Assembly (NCBI GenBank): GCA_018065565.1
Contig: JAGHSZ010000082.1
Coordinates: forward strand, 1 to 64,000
Reading direction: 5' to 3'
DNA: 64,000 nt
DNA from: Candidatus Colivivens caballi
Lineage (GTDB): Bacteria > Bacteroidota > Bacteroidia > Bacteroidales > Bacteroidaceae
Below the pieces are notes generated by a model that saw nothing but the letters and a program-made list of their open reading frames with translations, was not told the origin of the DNA and searched no databases. The translations under genes were made by a program, and so were the position numbers. This document shows, piece by piece, positions 1-8,343 of this stretch; the stretch's first letter is position 1, and each line of letters begins with the position of its first letter.

Positions 1-228
1 GGCGATATTGAAATGAACAAGATCGTTCTTTCTCGTTACGAGAACAAGAAGGTTGCTCAGATCAAGCCTGCTGACTTCACTCTCCCTGTAAGCACAGGTG
101 CAGATGCAATCAGCGGTATCAACGCAACAACTGCAAACTCTGCTATGTTCAACCTCGCAGGTCAGTCAGTTAACAACTCATTCCGTGGTGTTGTCATCAT
201 GAATGGCAAGAAGGTACTTGTGAAATAG
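1..228 (+). CDS. C-terminal end of a secreted protein (partial)
   Basis: The reading frame is open from the first base of the window, so the Met at base 13 is internal and this is the last 75 codons of a longer gene. The tail reads FNLAGQSVNNSFRGVVIMNGKKVLVK (broken here only by its own Gly/Arg pair), a pattern seen at the C-terminus of many Prevotella and other Bacteroidales exported proteins; it resembles the last strands of type IX secretion C-terminal domains. The catalytic part lies outside the window, so no function can be given. A strong hairpin terminator follows about 90 bp downstream. The pattern match is clear; export by the type IX route is inference. Confidence 0.7.
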   Translation, partial: GDIEMNKIVLSRYENKKVAQIKPADFTLPVSTGADAISGINATTANSAMFNLAGQSVNNSFRGVVIMNGKKVLVK

Positions 229-319
229 TAGAATAGCGATTTGGTAAATCAGTGGTTTGGTTGATTAGAACAACAACATAAACCAACACGCTGTGAAACA
301 TCAAATCTCATAATAAAGG

Positions 320-350
320 AAATGCCCGGGCTCTGTGCTCGGGCATTTCT
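320..350 (+). terminator. Rho-independent terminator after the partial gene
   Basis: Stem AAATGCCCG / CGGGCATTT closed by a GC-rich loop and followed by TCTTATATTCT. It sits downstream of the first gene and ends that transcript. Confidence 0.75.
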
Positions 351-463
351 TATATTCTGTCGTCATCGCTGCATGCCATAAAGCAAAGTGTAGCATTCAT
401 TATCATCCGTTCTGCTCGCAGTTATGAAGCAGGTATGTTACTCCACCATCACCGCTCGTACAG

Positions 464-592
464 CATACCTTGTAAATGCATCGCATCATGAAATGGTTGT
501 TTCATGGCATGATATGACGATATTGTGGCTTGAAACAACCATTTCATGATGCAATATAATGATTTTTGATGATGGTATCATCCCATTCGATG
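464..592. repeat. Dispersed ~129-bp element, copy 1, with perfect hairpin
   Basis: This stretch is closely matched by 52972-53100. Within it, bases 482-503 and 530-551 are a perfect 22-bp inverted repeat around a 26-base spacer, so the element can form a long hairpin. It lies in the non-coding gap between two converging genes. No protein is encoded. The copy number in the genome cannot be seen from here; a small non-autonomous mobile element or a REP-like element mobilised by the RAYT-type protein at 44951-46060 is a possible reading, not a demonstrated one. Confidence 0.75.
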
Positions 593-677
593 TACACACC
601 AAATAATAGACTTGATACTGCGGCGAAGCTGTATTAGTATGCCGCGCAGTGACAGCCAACTGTTACAACGATGAACA

Positions 678-1715
678 TTAAATCAGCGGCATACCAAATT
701 CTGCACATTCTTTTCGCATTTCATCAGGCCAGATGCTTGCCTGAATCTCGCCGATGTGCGCCTTGTGCAGCAGCACCATGCACAGACGGCTCTGACCAAT
801 ACCGCCACCAATACTGAGTGGAAGTTTGTCGTCGAGGAGCAGACGGTGGAAATACAGGTTCTGACGCTCGGTCTTGCCCGACAACTCTAACTGGCGGACA
901 AGTGTGTCACGGTCAACTCGGATACCCATCGAACTGAGTTCAACAGCCCTTCCCAGCACAGGATACCAAATCATGATGTCGCCATTCAGACCGATGTAGC
1001 CATCAGCATTAGGAGTGGTCCAGTCGTCATAGTCGGGAGCACGCATGTCGTGAGGTTCACCATTGCTGAGATTGCCACCGATGCCAATGATGAACACGGC
1101 TCCATAAGTACGGCAGATTTCATCCTCACGCTCCTTTGGGCTGAGATTTGGATAAAGTCGCAGCAGTTCCTCAGCATGGATGAAATGTATCTTTTCGGGA
1201 AGGAAAGGTTCTATTTGTGGGAAATGCTCGCAGACGAGATATTCCGTACGGCATATGGCGCTATAAATGTCATTGACTATGTCTTTGAGAAAACGGATGT
1301 TACGGTCGGCAGAAGTGATGGTGCGTTCCCAGTCCCACTGGTCAACATAGAGCGAGTGGAGATTGTCGAGTTCCTCGTCGCCACGGACTGCATTCATATC
1401 GGTGTAGAGTCCGAAACCAGGACGGATGGAGTATTCGCCCAGCATCATTCGCTTCCACTTGGCAAGTGAGTGTACCACCTCTGCCACCTGATCATTCATA
1501 TCTTTTATCGGGAAAGACACAGGCCGTTCCACACCACTGAGGTCATCGTTCAGACCAAGTCCTTTCAGCACAAACAACGGTGCGGTGACTCGGCGCAGGC
1601 GCAGGGCTGTGGAGAGATTTGACTGGAAGAAGTCTTTTATAAGTTTGATGCCTTGTTCGGTTTCAAGAGGTGAAATCAGCTGACGATACCCCTCAGGTTT
1701 TATTAGTTTGCTCAT
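678..1715 (-). CDS. asnA: Aspartate-ammonia ligase (asparagine synthetase A)
   Basis: Makes asparagine from aspartate, ammonia and ATP in the cytosol. The protein of 345 residues has the length and sequence of AsnA, a relative of class II aspartyl-tRNA synthetases: it begins KLIKPEGYRQLISPLETEQG, carries PVSFPIKDMND near residue 66, and ends with GGGIGQSRLCMVLLHKAHIG near residues 303-322, the ATP-binding motif 3 region. The open frame extends 37 codons further upstream, but that part is low-complexity and unlike the family, and a -7 promoter element lies inside it, so the ATG at 1713-1715 is taken as the start. It is a single-gene unit converging on the partial gene upstream. Confidence 0.95.
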   Translation of the reverse strand: MSKLIKPEGYRQLISPLETEQGIKLIKDFFQSNLSTALRLRRVTAPLFVLKGLGLNDDLSGVERPVSFPIKDMNDQVAEVVHSLAKWKRMMLGEYSIRPGFGLYTDMNAVRGDEELDNLHSLYVDQWDWERTITSADRNIRFLKDIVNDIYSAICRTEYLVCEHFPQIEPFLPEKIHFIHAEELLRLYPNLSPKEREDEICRTYGAVFIIGIGGNLSNGEPHDMRAPDYDDWTTPNADGYIGLNGDIMIWYPVLGRAVELSSMGIRVDRDTLVRQLELSGKTERQNLYFHRLLLDDKLPLSIGGGIGQSRLCMVLLHKAHIGEIQASIWPDEMRKECAEFGMPLI

Positions 1716-1740
1716 TTGTGTCTTATTTTGAATCAGTGCG

Positions 1741-1748
1741 CAAAGGTA
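1741..1748 (-). promoter_or_regulatory. Bacteroidetes -7 promoter element for asnA
   Basis: TACCTTTG on the minus strand matches the Bacteroidetes -7 consensus TAnnTTTG and lies about 26 bp ahead of the chosen asnA start. No clear -33 TTTG box is visible. Confidence 0.65.
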
Positions 1749-1995
1749 CAAATAAAAATCGTATTTCTTAATCCTTAATGCATATTTCTTGATTATCAAT
1801 CCGAATTTAATGCCTTTCTTTGTCATAAATGGCGAGAATGTCCATAAGTGGAGAGGGATTAAGATAAAACTATCAACTTAATCATTAATTTACAATCTCT
1901 ATCCATCAATACGAACAAAGAGAACTGTTTTTGCCTGTATTTATGGTATTCAGCAGCCGAAATCAGTGGGGTGAATGCAGAGAAACGGCAAAACA

Positions 1996-2026
1996 TTTGT
2001 TATATTTGCAGAAATATTGTAAATTT
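1996..2026 (+). promoter_or_regulatory. Promoter of the HerA-like ATPase gene
   Basis: TTTG at 1996-1999, a 19-base spacer, then TAAATTTG at 2019-2026: a full match to the Bacteroidetes -33/-7 consensus. It supports the downstream ATG at 2060 rather than the earlier in-frame Met at 1931. Confidence 0.75.
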
Positions 2027-2059
2027 GCGCACAATATCAACCTAACTTATATATTAAAT

Positions 2060-3643
2060 ATGTTGAGAAACGGTAAAGAACTATATGTTGCTCACGGACC
2101 AAAGGGACCGATAACTATCCAAGGTAAAATGGCAAATCGCCACGGACTCATTGCCGGTGCCACTGGCACGGGAAAGACTGTGACGCTGCAAGTGTTGGCA
2201 GAAACATTCTCACAAGCGGGTGTTCCATGCTTCATGGCGGACATGAAGGGTGACCTTTCTGGAATAAGTCAGACGGGTGCCATGAGTGGGTTCATCGAAA
2301 AACGATGCAGCGAATTTGGCATCGAAAGCCCAGAGTTCGGAGGATGCCCGGTCACCTTCTATGATGTGTTCGGCGAACAAGGTCACCCCATGCGCACCAC
2401 AGTGTCGAACATGGGACCGGAACTGCTCTCGCGCCTGATGAATCTCAACGAGACACAAGCGGGAGTTCTCAACATCGTGTTCAAGGTTGCCGACGAACGC
2501 GGACTTCTCCTGCTCGACATGAAGGACCTGCGCTCTATGCTCAACTATGTGGCTGACCACGCAAGCGAATACACCAAGACTTACGGCAATGTTGCAGCCC
2601 CTACGGTTGGTGCCATACAGCGAGCACTCCTTGCCCTGGAAAGTCAAGGCGCCGAACGGTTTTTCGGTGAGCCATCGTTTGATATAATGGATCTCCTACA
2701 ATGCACAGCAGACGGAAAGGGTATGATGAATGTACTTGCTGCCGACAAACTGATGCTGAACCCGAAGCTCTATTCGTCATTTCTCCTGTGGCTGCTCAGC
2801 GACCTGTATGCTCAACTGCCAGAAGTCGGTGACCTGGAACTGCCGCGACTGGTGTTCTTCTTCGATGAAGCCCACACACTGTTCGACGACACCCCAAAAG
2901 CACTGGTTGACAAGATTGAACAGGTGGTCAGACTCATACGAAGCAAAGGAGTCGGAGTGTATTTTGTTACACAGAACCCTTGCGACATTCCAGACTCAGT
3001 ACTTGCACAACTCGGCAACCGTGTCCAGCATGCTCTCCGTGCCTTCACTCCAAAGGAACAGAAAAATGTGAAAGCAGCAGCAGAGACATTCCGTGCTAAT
3101 CCAGAATTCAACACAGAGGATGCAATCATGCAACTCGAGACAGGCGAAGCACTCGTTTCATTCCTTGATGAGAAGGGTACACCTGCAATGGTGGAACGGG
3201 CAAAGATTCTGTTCCCACTAAGTCAGATTGGCGCCATCACCGATGCACAGCGCGAGCAGATTATCAAGTCGTCACGCATCTTCGGTCGCTACGACAAGAT
3301 GATTGACCGTGAAAGTGCATTTGAGTTGCTCCTTGCAGAAAGCGAACAGCTGTCGCAGAAGGCAGAAGAGGAAAAGGCACAAAAACAAGCAGAAAAAGAA
3401 CAAGCAAAAGCTGAAAAGGCAGAAAAGAAGGGTTCAAACAAGAAAGGCATACTGAGCAAGGTGCTCAGCGCCGTCATATCGGCTCTTGCCACTCTGCTCG
3501 GCACTCAGCTTGCAAATTCCGTTACAGGCAAAAAATCGAAGCAGTCACTGGGTAAGGCGGCAGCAGGCAAAGCCGTCAGCACTGCCACACGGACTGCAAC
3601 TCGTGAACTCACACGAAGCATCCTGGGCAACCTGATTAAATAA
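2060..3643 (+). CDS. HerA/FtsK-type ATPase, DUF853 (YjgR) family
   Basis: Predicted cytosolic ATPase of 527 residues. A Walker A motif GATGTGKT lies at residues 33-40 and a Walker B LVFFFDEAH near residue 270; the region between and after (MADMKGDLSG, FVTQNPCDIP) fits the HerA-like DUF853 helicase family, whose cellular role is not established. The last ~100 residues are a lysine/glutamate-rich coiled coil followed by a hydrophobic, glycine-containing tail (ISALATLLGTQLANS), which could bind membrane or self-associate. The start at 2060 is chosen because a full promoter sits just upstream of it and inside the longer frame. The gene is followed by upp after 78 bp. Confidence 0.85.
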   Translation: MLRNGKELYVAHGPKGPITIQGKMANRHGLIAGATGTGKTVTLQVLAETFSQAGVPCFMADMKGDLSGISQTGAMSGFIEKRCSEFGIESPEFGGCPVTFYDVFGEQGHPMRTTVSNMGPELLSRLMNLNETQAGVLNIVFKVADERGLLLLDMKDLRSMLNYVADHASEYTKTYGNVAAPTVGAIQRALLALESQGAERFFGEPSFDIMDLLQCTADGKGMMNVLAADKLMLNPKLYSSFLLWLLSDLYAQLPEVGDLELPRLVFFFDEAHTLFDDTPKALVDKIEQVVRLIRSKGVGVYFVTQNPCDIPDSVLAQLGNRVQHALRAFTPKEQKNVKAAAETFRANPEFNTEDAIMQLETGEALVSFLDEKGTPAMVERAKILFPLSQIGAITDAQREQIIKSSRIFGRYDKMIDRESAFELLLAESEQLSQKAEEEKAQKQAEKEQAKAEKAEKKGSNKKGILSKVLSAVISALATLLGTQLANSVTGKKSKQSLGKAAAGKAVSTATRTATRELTRSILGNLIK

Positions 3644-3721
3644 TTCATACCCCCACAAAAAACGCAGGTCTCACTTGTAACACATATATAGGCTTGCAAA
3701 CAAAATGAACAAACATACGAG

Positions 3722-4384
3722 ATGAAAGTCATAAACTTTTCTTCTACAAACAGCATCGTAAACCAGTATCTCGCTGAATTACGCGATGTCAAAATCCAGA
3801 ACAACCGTGCTAAATTTCGCAACAACCTCACCCGCATCGGAAACATGATGGCATACGAAATAAGCAAACAGCTCTGCTACTCAGTCAAAAACATCCAGAC
3901 ACCACTTGGCATCTCACCCGTCAGCACTCCCGACAACGAAATAGTTCTCGCAACCATCTTCCGCGCAGGTCTGCCTTTCCATCAGGGTTTTCTCGAAGTG
4001 TTTGACAATGCAGGCAACGGTTTTGTTTCTGCATACCGCTATTACCGCGACAAGGAATGCGAAGATGTGGGCATCAAGATTGAGTACATAGCATCACCTC
4101 ATCTGGATGGCAAGACATTAATCATAGCCGACCCTATGCTGGCAACAGGTGGAAGTATGGAACTTGGTTACGAAGCATTTCTCACAAAGGGCACACCAGC
4201 AGAAGTCCACCTCTGTTGCGTCATCGCCTCACAGAAGGGCGTAGATTATCTTATGGAGAAATTCGGCAAGTGTGAAAACATCACTTTGTGGTGTGGAGCC
4301 ATTGACCCTCAACTCAATGAACATTCATATATAGTTCCAGGTCTTGGCGATGCAGGCGACCTTGCATTCGGCGACAAGGTTTAA
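3722..4384 (+). CDS. upp: Uracil phosphoribosyltransferase
   Basis: Salvages uracil to UMP using PRPP. The 220-residue protein has the uracil-PRTase pattern: FRAGLPFHQG at residues 80-89 (phosphate/flexible-loop region), the PRPP-binding loop LIIADPMLATGGSM at 133-146, and a C-terminal uracil-binding stretch CGAIDPQLNEHSYIVPGLGDAGD. Length is normal for the family, slightly long. It follows the DUF853 gene by 78 bp on the same strand without a visible terminator or promoter between them, so co-transcription is likely. Nothing unusual is seen. Confidence 0.95.
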   Translation: MKVINFSSTNSIVNQYLAELRDVKIQNNRAKFRNNLTRIGNMMAYEISKQLCYSVKNIQTPLGISPVSTPDNEIVLATIFRAGLPFHQGFLEVFDNAGNGFVSAYRYYRDKECEDVGIKIEYIASPHLDGKTLIIADPMLATGGSMELGYEAFLTKGTPAEVHLCCVIASQKGVDYLMEKFGKCENITLWCGAIDPQLNEHSYIVPGLGDAGDLAFGDKV

Positions 4385-4573
4385 TCAGTCCCACAGCCCA
4401 CCCCGTATGGCAACTTGCCAAACTAAAACACAGTCAACATTTGCAAATAACACATATTATTATACAGAACTCTAATAACTCAACAACACAATGGACTCTG
4501 ACAGTTATCCCGCGACACAGCAGCAGACGGTGAAAAACGAACCATATTGTTTAACTACTAAACACCCTGCAAT

Positions 4574-5632
4574 ATGGTACTAATCATTATATACATGGCT
4601 GCGGCATTGCTCGTTTCAGCAATGTGTTCCGTTCTTGAAGCCACTCTGCTTTCAACTCCTTTGTCATTTATTACGACACTTGAAATGCAAGGAAAGAAAG
4701 GTGCTGAAAGGCTGAAAAAGTACAAGCAAAATACAGACCGACCTATATCTGCGATTTTGGTTATCAACACCATCGCCAACACCGTTGGTGCTTCGCTCGT
4801 GGGTTCACAGGCGGCAAACCTTGCATCAGAAATGAACTATCAGCACGAGATGACGGTCGGAATTGTGTCAGCCGTATTCACCTTGCTCATTCTTACATTC
4901 GCTGAAATTGTTCCAAAGACCATCGGTTCGAATTTCTGGCGCACACTGGCACTGCCAGCTTCTTCCATCATCCACATCCTCATCATCCTTACATTCCCTC
5001 TCGTTTTCATACTGGAACGAATCACGCACCTCATTTCGCGGAAGTCGAGTCAGGTATCAGTCAGTCGAGAAGAAGTGTCAGCCATGGTGACTGTTGGTGC
5101 AGAAGAAGGTGTGCTTGAAAAGGAGGAAAACAAGATGATACAAAACCTCCTGAAACTCGATGAAATCACTGCACACGAGATTATGACTCCAAGCGTGGTG
5201 GTTTCAATGGCCGACAGCAGCATGACGCTCAAGGAGTTTTATCGCACAGAAGAATTCAAGAACTTTTCTCGCATCCCGATCTACGATGACGACAATAGCG
5301 ACTACATCACTGGATATGTGTTACGACAGACCATCCTTGAACGACTTGCAGAAGACCGTTTCAATGAAAAGTTGAAAACACTGGCTCGTCCAATACTCTC
5401 GTTTACAGAATCAGAGTCTGTTGGAAACATCTGGGAAAAGTTGCTTGCAAACAAAGAACACATCTCTATTATCATTGACGAATATGGAAGTCTGCGCGGC
5501 ATTGTGACACTTGAAGATGTCATAGAAACTATGCTCGGTTTCGAAATTGTCGATGAAAAGGACAAGGTCGTTGACATGCAAGAATATGCCAAGGCACAAT
5601 GGCAGAAAATGCAAAAGAAACAAAAGAAATAA
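4574..5632 (+). CDS. DUF21/CBS-domain membrane protein (CNNM/HlyC-CorC-like)
   Basis: Inner-membrane protein of 352 residues. The first ~145 residues form a DUF21 (CNNM) transmembrane domain with about four hydrophobic segments (for example VLIIIYMAAALLVSAMCSVLEATLL and IIHILIILTFPLVFILE). A typical linker EEGVLEKEENKMIQNLLKLDEITAHEIMTP leads into a pair of CBS domains (about 190-320, with RIPIYDDD and IIIDEYGSLRGIVTLEDVIE). Such proteins are tied to Mg2+ or other divalent-cation transport or homeostasis. Unlike classical CorC/HlyC proteins it ends soon after the second CBS domain in a short Lys/Gln tail, so the usual C-terminal CorC_HlyC domain is missing. The radical SAM gene follows after 16 bp. 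Confidence 0.88.
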   Translation: MVLIIIYMAAALLVSAMCSVLEATLLSTPLSFITTLEMQGKKGAERLKKYKQNTDRPISAILVINTIANTVGASLVGSQAANLASEMNYQHEMTVGIVSAVFTLLILTFAEIVPKTIGSNFWRTLALPASSIIHILIILTFPLVFILERITHLISRKSSQVSVSREEVSAMVTVGAEEGVLEKEENKMIQNLLKLDEITAHEIMTPSVVVSMADSSMTLKEFYRTEEFKNFSRIPIYDDDNSDYITGYVLRQTILERLAEDRFNEKLKTLARPILSFTESESVGNIWEKLLANKEHISIIIDEYGSLRGIVTLEDVIETMLGFEIVDEKDKVVDMQEYAKAQWQKMQKKQKK

Positions 5633-5648
5633 TTGCAGTTGATTTATT

Positions 5649-6716
5649 ATGGAAAACATCTCTTTCAGCAAGCGTTGGGCACTGGAATGTGAACGCAATG
5701 AACGAAACAAGCAGATAAAAGAGCACAAACTCTCTCAACTGTTCTGGGAATGCACTGTACGATGCAACCAGAACTGTCTGCATTGTGGGGGTGACTGCCG
5801 CAAGTTGCCAGATGTTTCCGACATGCCAATACAAAACTTTTGCAGAGTTCTCGATGACATTGCACAACACCAGGACCCTTCGTCTGTTATCATTGTCATA
5901 ACAGGTGGTGAGCCACTTCTCAGAGATGACCTTGAAGAATGTGGCAGAGAAATCACAAAGAGAGGTTTCAAGTGGTGTCTTGTCACCAATGGAATACTCC
6001 TGACACCTGAACGCTACCAAAGCCTGCAAGACGCAGGAATGCATTCCATAAGCATCAGCCTCGATGGCTTTGATGTTGACCACAATTGGCTGCATGGATG
6101 TTCCGAAAGTTTTGAAAAGACTTGCGAAGCCATCCGTTTGGTCAATACTGTGCCATCAATGGTGTGCGAAGTGGTTACTTGCGTCACAAACCGCAACATA
6201 GACTATCTGCCAGAAATGGCAGGACTTCTACTCAACCTCGGAGTTGAACGCTGGCGACTTTATTCAGCCTACCCTATTGGCAGAGCCGCTCAAAACCCAG
6301 AACTACAGTTAGAGCCTTATCAGATTCGCTGGTTGCTGAAATTCATATGCAAGCAGCGCGAAGCAAGATATATGTATGTGAACTACGGATGTGAAGGTTT
6401 TCTTGGAAAATATGAGGGAGAAGTACGCGACCATTTGTTTTCCTGCCAGGCAGGAATCAGCATTGCCAGCATAAAGGTTAATGGTGAAATTGGAGGCTGC
6501 CTCAGCATCAACAAGGTTTACTCACAAGGCAACATCTATGAAGACGAGTTTATGGACATATGGAACACCTGCTACCGTCAATATCGCAACCGCGACTGGA
6601 TGCACACAGGTATATGCACTCACTGCCGACAGTTCCGCTATTGCCATGGTGGCAGTTTTCACTTACGCGATGAAGAAAACCGACTCATTCGTTGTACTTT
6701 CTATAACTGCAAATAA
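5649..6716 (+). CDS. Radical SAM/SPASM-domain enzyme
   Basis: Cytosolic radical S-adenosylmethionine enzyme of 355 residues. The cluster-binding motif CNQNCLHC (Cx3Cx2C) is at residues 39-46, followed by the SAM-contacting GGEPLL near 82. A cysteine-rich C-terminal region (CEGF, CQAG, GGCLSINK, CTHCRQFRYCHGG, CTFYNCK) fits a SPASM domain holding auxiliary iron-sulfur clusters, as in enzymes that mature peptides or proteins. It resembles the Bacteroidetes group annotated in TIGRFAM as an rSAM/lipoprotein system (TIGR04133, from memory), but no candidate lipoprotein or precursor peptide sits beside it here. It probably shares a transcript with the CBS gene 16 bp upstream. Substrate unknown. Confidence 0.88.
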   Translation: MENISFSKRWALECERNERNKQIKEHKLSQLFWECTVRCNQNCLHCGGDCRKLPDVSDMPIQNFCRVLDDIAQHQDPSSVIIVITGGEPLLRDDLEECGREITKRGFKWCLVTNGILLTPERYQSLQDAGMHSISISLDGFDVDHNWLHGCSESFEKTCEAIRLVNTVPSMVCEVVTCVTNRNIDYLPEMAGLLLNLGVERWRLYSAYPIGRAAQNPELQLEPYQIRWLLKFICKQREARYMYVNYGCEGFLGKYEGEVRDHLFSCQAGISIASIKVNGEIGGCLSINKVYSQGNIYEDEFMDIWNTCYRQYRNRDWMHTGICTHCRQFRYCHGGSFHLRDEENRLIRCTFYNCK

Positions 6717-6735
6717 TCATTGCCCCCATACTGGT

Positions 6736-6782
6736 TAAGGTCTATTGAAGTCTGTACAAGTCAGTTAAAGTCAATTGAAGTC
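6736..6782. repeat. Short 10-bp periodic AAGTC repeat between convergent genes
   Basis: AAGTC occurs at 6748, 6758, 6768 and 6778, exactly 10 bp apart, preceded by AAGGTC at 6736. The array fills the gap between the stop of the radical SAM gene and the stop of tilS and overlaps the last codons of tilS. No clear hairpin is formed. Confidence 0.7.
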
Positions 6783-8130
6783 ATTCATTCAATGCCAGTT
6801 CCAGCATTCTTTTGCTATTACCATCAACACGATAGTCCTCCGAACTCCTGACACCAACAATCCATACGATGGTGTCACCATCACATACGACAAGCTGGCG
6901 TTTTTTTTGCTCCACATCCACTTTTAAGTCTGTGAGAATGTCGCTTACCAGTCGAGTGCCTTTCATTCCGAAGGGGCGAATGCGGTCTCCAGTTCGCGTA
7001 AGTCTGACCATTAACGGGCTTTTTATTTTGTCAGCATCAACATATGCATGCTTTGTGTCACGCATAATTGAGTCTTTTGCAGCCATCAACTCACGACAGA
7101 CAATCTGATCACATTCAGTCAAAGGCATTGGCTGAAAATCTGCTTTATCCTTATACACATGTATTTCGTCACGGTCATTTACTGCAATGTAACGCAATCC
7201 ATCAGCAGCGACTCCAGCAGAGCTAAATATACGACCTGATGCTTCCGAATGAAGGATAGCCTGCATTTGACTGCGATTAAAGTTACATGGAGACAATATG
7301 TCATGAAGCACCGAAATAGGAGAAGGAGATTGCATCAGTTTACACCTGTCAATACATAGCACATTGCCTTGTGAATTCACACATTCAGCGACCCACTTCT
7401 TGATTTCAGTGTTATAGACATTCTCCACCTCTTGCATATTAACAATGGTGGTCATGATGTTGTCGGCAGCAGCCGGATTAATCTGGCGCAATAATGGCAG
7501 GATGTCGAGTCTAACCTTGTTGCGCATGTATTCATCCGTCAGATTTGTACTATCAGTGACATAGTCCTGATTGCGGCTTGCCAGTTCATCAAGAATTTCC
7601 TGATGGGTGACACACAGCATCGGACGCACAACATGTCCATTTTTTGCACGAATCCCCACAAGCCCCTTTATTCCGCTGCCTCGCACTATATTAAGAAGAA
7701 ATGTTTCTACACAGTCGTCACGATGATGAGCCACCACAATGGCTTCTGCGTTGACCGCGCTACGCAACTCTTCAAAATAATCGTACCGCAACTCGCGAGC
7801 AGCCATCTCAATACTGATTTTTCTTGCCTGTGCATAGTTGGCAGTATCGAACTCTCGTACATCGAGAGTGACATTCATACATTCGCACAAGTTACGGACG
7901 AAATGCTCATCCCTGTCACTTTCCTCTCCACGAAGATGAAAATTGCAATGGGCACAGATTAGTTCATAACCCAGGTCTTTCAATACACACAGCATCGCCA
8001 CAGAGTCGCTGCCACCACTGAGGGCTACAACAACTTTGCATTTTTTACTCAAAAGGTCATTGTCCGCTATGAACCGAGAGACTTTTTGAGAGATGCCATT
8101 TCTACAATATTTGTGTGTTCTTTGCTCCAT
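6781..8130 (-). CDS. tilS: tRNA(Ile)-lysidine synthase
   Basis: Converts C34 of the tRNA-Ile CAU anticodon to lysidine using ATP and lysine, so that the tRNA reads AUA. The 449-residue protein has the N-type ATP pyrophosphatase P-loop ALSGGSDS at residues 36-43, then HCNFHLRGEESDRDE and VVAHHRDDCVETFLLN, all diagnostic of TilS, and a C-terminal TilS_C domain (DRIRPFGMKGTRLVSDILTDLKV). An in-frame TTG at 8151 would lengthen it by seven residues, but that codon overlaps the -7 promoter element, so the ATG at 8128-8130 is preferred. Essential housekeeping gene. Confidence 0.95.
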   Translation of the reverse strand: MEQRTHKYCRNGISQKVSRFIADNDLLSKKCKVVVALSGGSDSVAMLCVLKDLGYELICAHCNFHLRGEESDRDEHFVRNLCECMNVTLDVREFDTANYAQARKISIEMAARELRYDYFEELRSAVNAEAIVVAHHRDDCVETFLLNIVRGSGIKGLVGIRAKNGHVVRPMLCVTHQEILDELASRNQDYVTDSTNLTDEYMRNKVRLDILPLLRQINPAAADNIMTTIVNMQEVENVYNTEIKKWVAECVNSQGNVLCIDRCKLMQSPSPISVLHDILSPCNFNRSQMQAILHSEASGRIFSSAGVAADGLRYIAVNDRDEIHVYKDKADFQPMPLTECDQIVCRELMAAKDSIMRDTKHAYVDADKIKSPLMVRLTRTGDRIRPFGMKGTRLVSDILTDLKVDVEQKKRQLVVCDGDTIVWIVGVRSSEDYRVDGNSKRMLELALNE

Positions 8131-8148
8131 TTTATGTGCAATATGTTG

Positions 8149-8156
8149 CAAAGGTA
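8149..8156 (-). promoter_or_regulatory. -7 promoter element for tilS
   Basis: TACCTTTG on the minus strand, a match to TAnnTTTG. It implies a very short leader before the ATG at 8130. Confidence 0.6.
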
Positions 8157-8208
8157 AGTCTTTTTAATAAAAAAACGCTACGAATAACAAAAAAAGTCGC
8201 TTTGAACA

Positions 8209-8238
8209 TTGTCAAATTACAAATTATTCTTACCTTTG
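8209..8238 (+). promoter_or_regulatory. Promoter of tRNA-Cys
   Basis: TTG at 8209-8211, 19 bases, then TACCTTTG at 8231-8238. This matches the Bacteroidetes consensus and ends 18 bp before the tRNA. Confidence 0.7.
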
Positions 8239-8256
8239 CACTCGCAAACGAAACAA

Positions 8257-8328
8257 GGTCGGTTGGATGAGAGGCTTAGTCAACGGTCTGCAAAACCGTG
8301 TACACCCGTTCGAATCGGGTACCGACCT
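8257..8328 (+). tRNA. tRNA-Cys (GCA)
   Basis: The acceptor arms GGTCGGT and ACCGACC pair fully. The anticodon stem ACGGT/ACCGT encloses CTGCAAA, giving anticodon GCA, and the T arm has the TTCGAAT loop. The discriminator base is T, as expected for cysteine tRNAs. No CCA is encoded. Confidence 0.95.
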
Positions 8329-8343
8329 CAAATTTGACAGTAG

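Noticed and set aside
13-228. Stand-alone 71-residue gene at the window start
   Set aside because: The frame is open upstream to base 1 and the sequence is a typical C-terminal tail, so it is the end of a larger gene.
1716-1826. 37-codon N-terminal extension of asnA
   Set aside because: It contains the promoter element and reads as AT-rich leader, unlike any AsnA.
4491-4586. 31-codon open frame before the CBS gene (MDSDSYPATQQQTV...)
   Set aside because: It has no conserved look and overlaps the CBS start in another frame; no attenuator structure is visible, so a leader peptide cannot be supported.
5529-6095. Minus-strand open frame of 188 codons opposite the radical SAM gene
   Set aside because: Antisense to conserved cysteine-motif codons; composition is not protein-like.
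8131-8151. TTG-initiated N-terminal extension of tilS
   Set aside because: The codon overlaps the -7 promoter element, so it would not be in the transcript.
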